Source: Thioalkalivibrio sp.
GTDB taxonomy: Bacteria > Pseudomonadota > Gammaproteobacteria > Ectothiorhodospirales > Ectothiorhodospiraceae
DNA length: 23,471 bases
Reading direction: 5' to 3'
Assembly (NCBI GenBank): GCA_018224485.1
Contig: JAGTVE010000071.1
Location: forward strand, 1-23,471
Positions 14,100 to 20,821 of the stretch are shown here, in pieces. Position numbers and translations under genes: made by a program. The notes beneath the pieces are model-generated. The model was given only the letters and a program-made list of their open reading frames with translations, made no database searches and was not told the origin of the DNA. Positions within the stretch are counted from its first letter, which is position 1; every line of letters begins with the position of its first letter.

Positions 14100-15690
14100 A
14101 TTGTGCGGGTTGCGCCCCGAATGCCTCCTGTAACCAGCCGCGGAGCCGGTCCATGCCGATATCCGTGTGCTCCGACGGCGGCCGGCCGCCGGGCACGAAT
14201 CCGCGGGCGCGAAATGGCTCCAGCAGTTCGGGATCGCCACTGATCACATGGACCGGCACGCCGGGACTTGCGTTCGCGCCGGTGATCAGGGGCGCGGGCT
14301 GGTGATCCCCAACCAGGATCAGCAGCGTCTGCGGGTCCGTGAAACGTGCGGCATAGCGACCGGCGGTCTCGAGGGCATACGCCACCGAGAGGGCGTAGTG
14401 TTCGCGCACGCGATCGTGGTTGCGCCACAACGACTCCGGTGTCTCGCCCCCACCCTCCCACTGCAAAAAGACCCGCCCGTCGCCGATCTCATCCCAGTCG
14501 TCGATCACCGGCAGGATCGGGACCCAGGGTGCGTGGCTGCTGATCAATGCAAGTTTCGCGAAGAGCGGGCGGTCATCGCCGCGCCGCAGCGAATGCTCGA
14601 AGTGCCACCAGGTGAACTGGTCGGGCATGGTCACCCAGTTGAACGGGGGACCGGCATAGGGGATATCGGTGGCCTCGTGGATCTCGTCATAACCATACCA
14701 GCGGCCCTCCGGCCAGGGCCGGGTGATGGCGGGCATGACCGCGACGGTGCGGTGGCCCGTTTTCTGGAAGTCCTGCACCAGCGATGCGCGCTGCGTGTCG
14801 AGCAGGAATTCGTAGTGCATCTGGTTCCGCACCTGTAGCCCGGTCAGCAACGAGGCGTGCGCGAGCCATGACTGGCCGCCGAACACGGGTGCGTTCAGGG
14901 TGCCGCTGACCATGTGCAGGCCGGCCGCCGCGACGTCCCGCTCCATCTCCTCCAGCCGCTCCCCCAGAATCGGCGCATAGCGATCGTCGAAGAGGGCCGA
15001 GACGCCATAGGACTCGATGAAACCGATAATCACGTCGATGCCGTCGAGACCGGGAAGCGGCGTGCCGCCGCCGGTGTCCGGCTCGCGGGTCAGCAGCGCC
15101 TCGAATTCGCGCCGTTCGATGTGCGCGATGCGTCCGAAGCGCAGTTGATCCAGTACCAGGGTCGCGCCCGGGGTGATCGCGCGCGGCAGGCTGGGCAGGG
15201 CCGTACCGACGTGGAAGGCGGTGGCGCCCGCGATGCCAACCACGAGCATAGCGCCGCCGGCCGCCAGTGCGGTGGGGGACCGTTGCATCGGCAGCGAGCC
15301 CAGCAGCCACCGGACGAACAGCGCCAGCCCGATCACGACGAGCAGCAGCGCGATGCCTGCGGCGATGGTCCCCGGAATCGAGACGCTGCCTGCCATCAGG
15401 TGATAAACCGAACGGATCAGCGGGTAATCGAGGTAGAGGTTCAGGGAACGTCCGAGGCTCATCCGGGCCAGGGCGTCGGCGAGCGCCACGAGGCTCAGCA
15501 GGGCGAGTAGGGATGCCGCGACACTTGCGAGGCCCCGCGACCAGCGGCCTGGCGGGATGAGGGCGAACAGGCCTGCCAGCACCAGGGCCTCCAGCGCCAC
15601 CCAGTTTGGCCCGAAGCCAGCATGCCGGGGAATTTCCAGCCCGAGCAGCAGCGCATTCAGGATCGCGAAGGTGACAAACAGTCGAAGCAA
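14098..15690 (-). CDS. LTA-synthase/sulfatase-type membrane enzyme, possible glucan phosphoglycerol or phosphoethanolamine transferase
   Basis: The product is 530 residues from a TTG start at 15690, chosen because AGAGGAG lies five bases upstream and membrane helix 1 begins directly after it; the longer open frame adds 80 implausible residues. About five N-terminal helices (4-20, 31-47, 55-75, 106-129, 143-162) lead to a periplasmic alkaline-phosphatase-superfamily domain. Motifs are IIGFIESYG (metal Glu226), FGGQSWLAHASLLTG (270-284, the nucleophile region), SSHAPW (384-389) and LVGDHQPA (Asp462, His463). The architecture matches LtaS/OpgB-like transferases. Being divergent from opgGH suggests that it adds substituents to periplasmic glucans, as OpgB does in E. 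coli. The neighbour-based function is inference; the superfamily is clear. Confidence 0.85.
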   Translation of the reverse strand: MLRLFVTFAILNALLLGLEIPRHAGFGPNWVALEALVLAGLFALIPPGRWSRGLASVAASLLALLSLVALADALARMSLGRSLNLYLDYPLIRSVYHLMAGSVSIPGTIAAGIALLLVVIGLALFVRWLLGSLPMQRSPTALAAGGAMLVVGIAGATAFHVGTALPSLPRAITPGATLVLDQLRFGRIAHIERREFEALLTREPDTGGGTPLPGLDGIDVIIGFIESYGVSALFDDRYAPILGERLEEMERDVAAAGLHMVSGTLNAPVFGGQSWLAHASLLTGLQVRNQMHYEFLLDTQRASLVQDFQKTGHRTVAVMPAITRPWPEGRWYGYDEIHEATDIPYAGPPFNWVTMPDQFTWWHFEHSLRRGDDRPLFAKLALISSHAPWVPILPVIDDWDEIGDGRVFLQWEGGGETPESLWRNHDRVREHYALSVAYALETAGRYAARFTDPQTLLILVGDHQPAPLITGANASPGVPVHVISGDPELLEPFRARGFVPGGRPPSEHTDIGMDRLRGWLQEAFGAQPAQ

Positions 15691-15754
15691 GTGCGCTCCT
15701 CTCCGGGTGATCGGCGTTCTTTCTCCAGCCGCAGGTGGGCTGCGCCAGGCAGAA

Positions 15755-15784
15755 GGGACAACTTCTGGCAGGGAAAGTTGTCCC
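15755..15784. promoter_or_regulatory. Perfect 10-10-10 inverted repeat in the divergent opg promoter region
   Basis: GGGACAACTT (15755-15764) and AAGTTGTCCC (15775-15784) are perfect reverse complements separated by 10 bases. The two half-sites are 20 bases centre to centre, about two helical turns, as for a dimeric repressor or activator. It lies in the 132-base gap between the sulfatase-like gene and opgG, 39 bases before the opgG ATG, so it could regulate both. An RNA hairpin in the opgG leader is the alternative. Confidence 0.6.
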
Positions 15785-15822
15785 AACCGTTCGTGCAGAC
15801 GGACGATGCGACAGGGGAGATT

Positions 15823-17472
15823 ATGGGCGGTTCGGGATCCGGGATGCAGTGGCGGTGGCCCGTATCGCGGAACGAGGGCTTCGAGTTCCTCGGTTTCTCC
15901 CTGCGGCGCATCGGGCGGCAACTCCGCCACGTGGGCTTCGCGCCGCTGCTATGCCTGGCCGGGATGCCCGCTGCGGCGGCGTCGGTTGACGAGGGCTGGA
16001 CGGCCGAATCCCTGTTCGAGCATGTCACGGCGCTGGCGGCAGAGCGGTCGAAGCGTGCATTCGAACCACCGGTCTCCGGACTGCCCGAGGCGCTGCGCGA
16101 CATCAGCTACGACCAGTACCGCGCGATCCGGTTCCGGCCCGAACAGGCGCTCTGGCGTGGCGAGGGCCACTTCGAGGTGCAGTTCTTCCACCCCGGTTTC
16201 CTGTTCCCAGACCCGGTCAGATTGAACAGGCTGGAGGCCGGGAAGGTCAGCCCGATCGCCTTCGAACAGGACCTGTTCCGCTATGACGCGGAGGCGGCTA
16301 CGCTCGAGGGGAAGGGCGAGGGAGGCCCCGGTTTCGCGGGCTTTCGGTTGCACTACCCGCTGAACAGCGACGAATACAAGGACGAGGTGATGGTCTTTCT
16401 CGGGGCGTCATACTTCCGCCTTGTGGGCCCCGGTCAGGTGTATGGCCTGTCCACACGCGGTCTCGCGATCGATACGGCGTCGCTCGGGGGGGAGGAGTTT
16501 CCCGCCTTTCGCGAGTTCTGGCTGGTGCGTCCGGGCCCCGAGTCCGACCGCGTCACCATCCTGGCGCTGCTGGACAGCCCCTCCGTCAGCGGCGCCTACC
16601 GGTTCGATCTCACTGCTGGCGACGAGGTGCTCGTGGATATGGAGAAACACCTGTTCGCTCGCGCCGACGTGGGCAAGCTCGGCGTTGCGCCGCTGACCAG
16701 CATGTACCACTTCGGCGAGACCAGCGTGCGCGCTTACGATGACTTTCGGCCACGTGTTCACGACTCTGAGGGCCTCCAGGTGCTGACCGGAACGGGCGAG
16801 TGGATCTGGCGACCGCTGGTCAATCCGCGGGCGGTGCGGGTGGCCTCCCTGCGCGACCGCGATCCCCGCGGCTTCGGTCTGGTACAGCGAGATCGAGGGT
16901 TCGCGCAATACCTGGACATGGAGGCCGAGTACCACCGTCGGCCCAGCCACTGGGTGACGCCGGCTGGCGGGGACTGGGGCGCAGGCGGCGTCGAGCTGGT
17001 GGAGATTCCTGCGGCGGACGAAACCACCGACAACATCGTCGCCTACTGGGTGGGCGACGAACCGTTCTCGGCCGGGGAACGGCGCCACTATCGCTACCGC
17101 CTGACCGTCTTCGACGACATGCCCCCGGGCGATCCACCTGCCCGCGTGGTCCGCACGCGCAGTGGCTGGGGCGCGGTTCCGGGTGCGGCCGCCCCGCCGT
17201 CGCGCAGCCTGCGCCGATACATCGTGGATTTCGCGGGCGGAGCACTCGAGCGTCTCGGTCCGGACGCGGCCGTCGGTGTGCAACTGGATACGAGCTCCGG
17301 AGGCCTCGATGATGTGCACGTGCGTCGGCTGCCGGACGACGAGGGCTGGCGGGCCACCTTCCTTCTGGATCCCGAGGGCAGGCGCGCTGCGGATCTGCGC
17401 CTGCTGCTCACCCTGGATGACGTTCCCGTCACGGAGACCTGGAATCACGTGTGGTATCCCGATGAACTCTGA
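15823..17472 (+). CDS. opgG: Periplasmic glucan biosynthesis protein G (OpgG/MdoG family)
   Basis: The product is 549 residues from the ATG at 15823 with GGGGAG just upstream; an in-frame ATG at 15844 is an alternative start. OpgG acts in the periplasm on the beta-glucan backbone exported by OpgH. The N-terminal 50 residues contain a basic stretch (RRIGRQLRH) and a hydrophobic segment ending MPAAAA, a signal peptide. Mature-domain features include DISYDQYRAIRF (about 95-106), ALWRGEGHFEVQFFHPGFLF, YPLNSDEYKDEVMVFLGASYFR, the MYHFGE region, EWIWRPLVNP and a C-terminal YVDF-like domain ending NHVWYP. The length sits between E. coli OpgG (511) and OpgD (551). OpgG is preferred because it overlaps opgH and no twin-arginine motif is clear. 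Confidence 0.92.
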   Translation: MGGSGSGMQWRWPVSRNEGFEFLGFSLRRIGRQLRHVGFAPLLCLAGMPAAAASVDEGWTAESLFEHVTALAAERSKRAFEPPVSGLPEALRDISYDQYRAIRFRPEQALWRGEGHFEVQFFHPGFLFPDPVRLNRLEAGKVSPIAFEQDLFRYDAEAATLEGKGEGGPGFAGFRLHYPLNSDEYKDEVMVFLGASYFRLVGPGQVYGLSTRGLAIDTASLGGEEFPAFREFWLVRPGPESDRVTILALLDSPSVSGAYRFDLTAGDEVLVDMEKHLFARADVGKLGVAPLTSMYHFGETSVRAYDDFRPRVHDSEGLQVLTGTGEWIWRPLVNPRAVRVASLRDRDPRGFGLVQRDRGFAQYLDMEAEYHRRPSHWVTPAGGDWGAGGVELVEIPAADETTDNIVAYWVGDEPFSAGERRHYRYRLTVFDDMPPGDPPARVVRTRSGWGAVPGAAAPPSRSLRRYIVDFAGGALERLGPDAAVGVQLDTSSGGLDDVHVRRLPDDEGWRATFLLDPEGRRAADLRLLLTLDDVPVTETWNHVWYPDEL

Positions 17473-19459
17473 GGCGATACTCGAGCAGGAGCGGGTCGAG
17501 GATATCGCGAACACGGCCGCGGGAACGGCCCTTCAGGCACCCGGCTCGCGACGGCGGCGTCTGCTGTTCCTGGGATTGGTCGCGGGCACGGTGGCACCGG
17601 CCGCATTTCTGATGACCCATATCCTGCCGGTCACGGGAATGGGGCCGCTGCTGTGGGGGATATTCGCGCTGTTTCTGTTGACGTTCACCTGGATCGCGAT
17701 CTCGTTCTGGACCGCGGCGGCCGGTTACGTGCTCCGTCTGCTGAAACGCGACCCCCTGAGCCTGCGTCGAGTCCCGGCGGGAGTCGTTCCCGCCGGGACT
17801 GTCCGGCTGACCGGGCGGCGGACCGCCATCGTGATACCCATCTACAACGAGGACCCGGCACGCGTGATGCGGGGCGCGGAGGCGATCTGCCATTCCCTGC
17901 TGGCCACCGGACAGGCGGCGGCCTTCGATCTCTTCCTGCTCAGTGACAGCAATGATCCTGATGTGATTCCGGAGGAGGAACGGGCCGTGTGGGCCCTGCA
18001 GGGTCGGCTGCCGGCACCCTGCCGGACCCACTATCGCCGGCGGCTGGCGAACAGCGGTCGCAAGGCGGGCAACATCGCCGAGTTCTGCCAGCGCTGGGGC
18101 GGGCGCTACGCCTACATGATCGTGCTGGATGCCGACAGCGTGATGGAGGGCCCGACACTGGTGGAACTGGTGCGGCTGATGGATGCGAATCCCGGTGCGG
18201 GCCTGATCCAGACAATGCCGCTGCCGGTGCGTCAAGAGTCCCTCTTTGGACGCTTCCAGCAGTTCGCCAGCGCCCTGCACGGGCCAATGCTCGCCACGGG
18301 TCTCAGCTTCTGGCAGGGCAGTGTCGGCAACTATTGGGGACACAATGCAATCATCCGTATCCGGCCCTTTGTGGAGCACTGCGAGCTTCCGGTACTGTCG
18401 GGTCGGCCGCCGCTGGGTGGCGAGATCCTGAGCCATGATTTCGTCGAGGCCGCGCTGTTGCGCCGTGGCGGATGGGACGTGTGGTTGCTGCCGGACCTCC
18501 CTGGCAGCTATGAGGAGCTCCCGGGCAACCTCGTGGATTACGCCCGGCGTGATCGACGCTGGTCGCAGGGAAATCTCCAGCACCTGCGGCTGCTGCGTAC
18601 GACCGGGCTGCACCCGGTGAGCCGAATGCACTTTCTGTTCGGGGCGCTTGCCTACCTCGCCTCGCTGTTCTGGCTTCTGATGCTGGGGACCGCCTCGGCG
18701 GCCGCGGTCGCCGCGTATAAACTCCACGTACCCGGGACCGACTCGTTAGCGCACGCCTCCACCCCCCTATACGCGCCCCTGGCCTACGTACTTCTGGCGG
18801 TGACGGTGGTCCTGTTGCTGCTGCCCAAGCTGTTCGGCATCGCCCTGGCCCTGGGCCGCGAACCCGAGCGATTCGGTGGGCCGGCGCGGCTCGTGATTGG
18901 CGGCCTTCTCGAAACCCTGTTCTCCGTGCTGATTGCCCCCCTGATGATGGCCTTCCACAGCCTCTTTGTCGGGGCGGTCGCCCTCGGACGCAACGTCAGC
19001 TGGACGTCCCAGTCACGCGAGGGGCGGGTGGTGTCCTGGAGCGAGAGCTGGCAACGTACCGGGCTCTTCGTTCTGGCTGGTCTCGTCTGGGGGGCGGTGG
19101 TTGCATGGGGCGCGCCAGGGTTCTTCTGGTGGCTGTCTCCCGTGTTCGCCGGGTTGCTGCTCTCACCGGTGCTGGTGCGCGTCAGCGGGAGCCGACGAGC
19201 GGGATGCTGGCTGCGTGAACGGGGTCTGCTGCTCGCCCCGTCGGAGCTCGCGCCCACCACCGCACTGGCCGCACTCGGGCGGCTGGAGTCATCCGCCGCT
19301 GCGGCCCAGGAGCGGCCGGGTGCGGGGGACGCAGCCGGCACACCCGTCACCTGGCTTGAGGATCACCGGGCGCGCCGGGGGATGAGCTCGAACCGTGAGC
19401 GGAACACGCCGCGGCACGTAGCGGAAGGCGAAAGGGAGGATGCGTACCACAACCCATGA
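17462..19459 (+). CDS. opgH: Glucans biosynthesis glucosyltransferase H
   Basis: The product is 665 residues. The ATG at 17462 overlaps the end of opgG by 11 bases, so translation is probably coupled. OpgH is the inner-membrane GT2 glucosyltransferase that polymerises glucose from UDP-glucose and exports the chain. Two N-terminal helices (about 33-52 and 60-88) precede the catalytic domain: IPIYNEDP (125-132), SDSND (161-165), VLDADS (DxD at 223-225), SHDFVEA (base Asp326) and DRRWSQGN (364-371, the Q/RxxRW product motif). Several helices follow. E. coli OpgH is about 847 residues; this protein lacks most of its long cytoplasmic N-terminal region, where FtsZ interaction has been mapped. The last 60 residues are polar and low in complexity. 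Confidence 0.95.
   Translation: MNSEAILEQERVEDIANTAAGTALQAPGSRRRRLLFLGLVAGTVAPAAFLMTHILPVTGMGPLLWGIFALFLLTFTWIAISFWTAAAGYVLRLLKRDPLSLRRVPAGVVPAGTVRLTGRRTAIVIPIYNEDPARVMRGAEAICHSLLATGQAAAFDLFLLSDSNDPDVIPEEERAVWALQGRLPAPCRTHYRRRLANSGRKAGNIAEFCQRWGGRYAYMIVLDADSVMEGPTLVELVRLMDANPGAGLIQTMPLPVRQESLFGRFQQFASALHGPMLATGLSFWQGSVGNYWGHNAIIRIRPFVEHCELPVLSGRPPLGGEILSHDFVEAALLRRGGWDVWLLPDLPGSYEELPGNLVDYARRDRRWSQGNLQHLRLLRTTGLHPVSRMHFLFGALAYLASLFWLLMLGTASAAAVAAYKLHVPGTDSLAHASTPLYAPLAYVLLAVTVVLLLLPKLFGIALALGREPERFGGPARLVIGGLLETLFSVLIAPLMMAFHSLFVGAVALGRNVSWTSQSREGRVVSWSESWQRTGLFVLAGLVWGAVVAWGAPGFFWWLSPVFAGLLLSPVLVRVSGSRRAGCWLRERGLLLAPSELAPTTALAALGRLESSAAAAQERPGAGDAAGTPVTWLEDHRARRGMSSNRERNTPRHVAEGEREDAYHNP
17770..17800 (+). 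repeat. Perfect 13-bp inverted repeat inside opgH
   Basis: AGTCCCGGCGGGA (17770-17782) is exactly reverse-complementary to TCCCGCCGGGACT (17788-17800) around a 5-base loop (GTCGT). It lies at codons 103-113 of opgH, encoding a Pro-Ala-Gly-rich linker between the second membrane helix and the catalytic domain. In the message this would be a very stable hairpin. Confidence 0.7.
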
Positions 19460-19515
19460 GCGTTGTGCGGCGCCCGCATCCGTCTGCCCGCTTTCCTTCG
19501 TCGCGCGCGCACGAA

Positions 19516-20112
19516 TCAGCCGGCCGCTCTCCTGCGCGCGAGACTCATCCTTTGCATCACCTCATCGCGGCGGATGAGCCAGTGATGCATCGCGCCGGCG
19601 ATATGCAGCACGATCAGCGTGATCACTGCATAACCTACGTACTGGTGCCAGAGAAAGAGTGTCTCCGACAGTGCGTCGTCACGACTGATCAGGCCGGGCA
19701 GCTCGAGCTGAAACAGGCTGACAGGAAACCCGCCGGCGGCGGTGGCCAGCCACCCGAGCACGGGCATCACGATCAGCAGGAGGTAGAACAGGCTGTGCAC
19801 CAGCTGGCTGGCGACGCGCTGCGGGGCCGGCAGTGGTGTCGCATAGGCGGGCTTGCCGAAGGTGAGCCGGGTCAGCAGCCTCACCACCATGAAGCCGAGT
19901 ATCAGCACCCCGAGTGTCTTGTGGGTGGTGTAGATCAGGTCGGTTCCCGCCGCACCGAACATCTCCCGGAGACCCCCGAATTCGAAATATCCGATGCTCC
20001 CGCCGAAGGTGAAGGCTAGCAGCACGAGGACCACGATAAGCCAGTGCAGCAGACGCTGCACGAGCGCATAGCGCGGCATCCCGGGATGTTCGGTGGCAGT
20101 GACGTTGCTCAT
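19516..20112 (-). CDS. Cytochrome b561 (di-haem membrane electron carrier)
   Basis: The product is 198 residues with four membrane helices, the size of CybB-type cytochrome b561. These inner-membrane proteins carry two b haems and pass electrons between quinol and acceptors such as superoxide. Candidate haem-ligand histidines are His23 (RLLHW), His64 (TTHKTLG), His106 (QLVHSLFY), His156 (LWHQYVG) and His170 (VLHIAGA). The ATG at 20112 has GAGGG upstream. It converges on opgH with a 56-base gap and is divergent from the tRNA gene. Superoxide-oxidase activity has been shown for E. coli CybB; whether this protein shares it is unknown. Confidence 0.9.
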   Translation of the reverse strand: MSNVTATEHPGMPRYALVQRLLHWLIVVLVLLAFTFGGSIGYFEFGGLREMFGAAGTDLIYTTHKTLGVLILGFMVVRLLTRLTFGKPAYATPLPAPQRVASQLVHSLFYLLLIVMPVLGWLATAAGGFPVSLFQLELPGLISRDDALSETLFLWHQYVGYAVITLIVLHIAGAMHHWLIRRDEVMQRMSLARRRAAG

Positions 20113-20241
20113 GGTCGCGTCCCTCGGTTGGAGTCCGGTGTGTTTGGCCTGCGCATTGGAGGAGCGGAACAGAAAACGGTTCCCAAAGCGCAGCCGTCGG
20201 GAACGGCCTTCCCGGGGGCGCGCATGGCTCGCGACGAGCGC

Positions 20242-20270
20242 TTGACCGCAATCCTGCCGCGGCTTACTCT
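20242..20270 (+). promoter_or_regulatory. Sigma-70 promoter for tRNA-Val
   Basis: TTGACC (20242-20247) and TACTCT (20265-20270) are separated by exactly 17 bases. Transcription would begin around 20277, just before the mature tRNA 5' end, as is common for single tRNA genes. Confidence 0.65.
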
Positions 20271-20283
20271 TTGCTCCCTTCGC

Positions 20284-20358
20284 GGGCGGTTAGCTCAGCG
20301 GTAGAGCACTGCCTTCACACGGCAGGGGTCACTGGTTCGAACCCAGTACCGCCCACCA
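20284..20358 (+). tRNA. tRNA-Val (anticodon CAC)
   Basis: The 75-base cloverleaf is complete. Acceptor GGGCGGT (20284-20290) pairs with ACCGCCC (20348-20354). The D arm is GCTC/GAGC with AGCGGTA in the loop. The anticodon stem CTGCC/GGCAG encloses TTCACAC, placing CAC at 20316-20318. The T arm is ACTGG-TTCGAAC-CCAGT. The discriminator is A, and CCA is encoded (20356-20358). CAC reads GUG valine codons, which suits a GC-rich genome. It appears as a single gene with its own promoter and terminator. Confidence 0.97.
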
Positions 20359-20373
20359 GAAACTACAGGATAC

Positions 20374-20410
20374 AGCGACTCAGGAGTCTGTCCGGGTCGC
20401 TTTTTCTTTT
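20374..20410 (+). terminator. Rho-independent terminator of tRNA-Val
   Basis: AGCGACTC (20374-20381) pairs with GGGTCGCT (20394-20401) with one G-T wobble, followed by TTTTCTTTT. It begins 16 bases after the tRNA CCA end. It is the only classical T-tract terminator I found in the window. Confidence 0.88.
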
Positions 20411-20821
20411 CTGGTCAGTCGTCAGCCCACGCTTCTCACGCCGGATATCGGCGGTCAAGACTCGACCGAGGGCTCCGGCGGGCCATTGCCGAGTGCATCG
20501 CCGGCCGAGCGGGCCCCAACCTTCCGATGCAGGACGTCCACTGATTGGCCTTGGGCGCAGTCGGTTGGGCTGTGTTTGTTCCCTTGGGAACGGGGTCCGA
20601 TCGGCTCCGCCTGGTGCACCCGCTCCCGGTCAACAGTGATCGCCTGTCAGCAGGAAGGGATCAAGAGGAAGGGAACCGGAGGGCACCCTCCCAGGCCCGA
20701 TGGTATATTAGGGCGAGCTATTTCACCGCGAGAAACGCGAAGGTCGATCAGTGCTGCGCTAACTTCGGATGAAGTGGCTGTCCCACAAACCTCTGGCACC
20801 CCCGCAGGAGAGGAGCTGCTC
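20411..20821 (+). other. Intergenic region upstream of the sulfide:quinone oxidoreductase
   Basis: This 411-base stretch between the tRNA terminator and the oxidoreductase contains no supported gene; short open frames here have no recognisable protein features. It holds a GTTCCC-TT-GGGAAC inverted repeat (20578-20591), paired AGGAAGGGA direct repeats (20652-20660 and 20666-20674), a GGAGGG-CA-CCCTCC inverted repeat (20678-20691) and a TATATT -10-like box (20704-20709). The last part would be a leader of about 105 bases ending in AGGAGAGGAG. Confidence 0.5.
20652..20709 (+). promoter_or_regulatory. Candidate regulated promoter of the sulfide oxidation genes
   Basis: TATATT at 20704-20709 is a good -10, but the -35 position (20681-20686) has GGGCAC and falls inside the inverted repeat GGAGGG-CA-CCCTCC (20678-20691). 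Just upstream are two exact AGGAAGGGA direct repeats with a 14-base period. This suggests a promoter dependent on, or blocked by, a DNA-binding regulator. The regulator is not in the window. Confidence 0.45.

Noticed and set aside
15691..15930. 80-residue N-terminal extension of the sulfatase-like protein to an ATG
   Set aside because: It overlaps the opgG start region and has no conserved features; the TTG at 15690 has a well-placed ribosome binding site and directly precedes helix 1.
20166..20183. GGAAC-N8-GTTCC in the cytochrome b561 upstream region, and a CGGGAA/TTCCCG hairpin at 20198-20214
   Set aside because: The arms are only 5-6 bp and no promoter elements anchor them; too weak to call an operator.
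20436..20633. Possible degraded transposase or small gene in the region upstream of SQR
   Set aside because: Short frames on both strands lack any recognisable motif, and no terminal inverted repeats or target duplications were seen.
20271..20639. 122-residue plus-strand open frame beginning MLPSRAVSSAVEHCL
   Set aside because: The first part is a translation of the tRNA-Val gene, a well-known annotation artefact, and the rest reads through its terminator.
20797..20815. TGGCAC followed by CGCA upstream of SQR, suggesting a sigma-54 promoter
   Set aside because: The spacing between the GG and GC elements is wrong, and it lies on the ribosome binding site.
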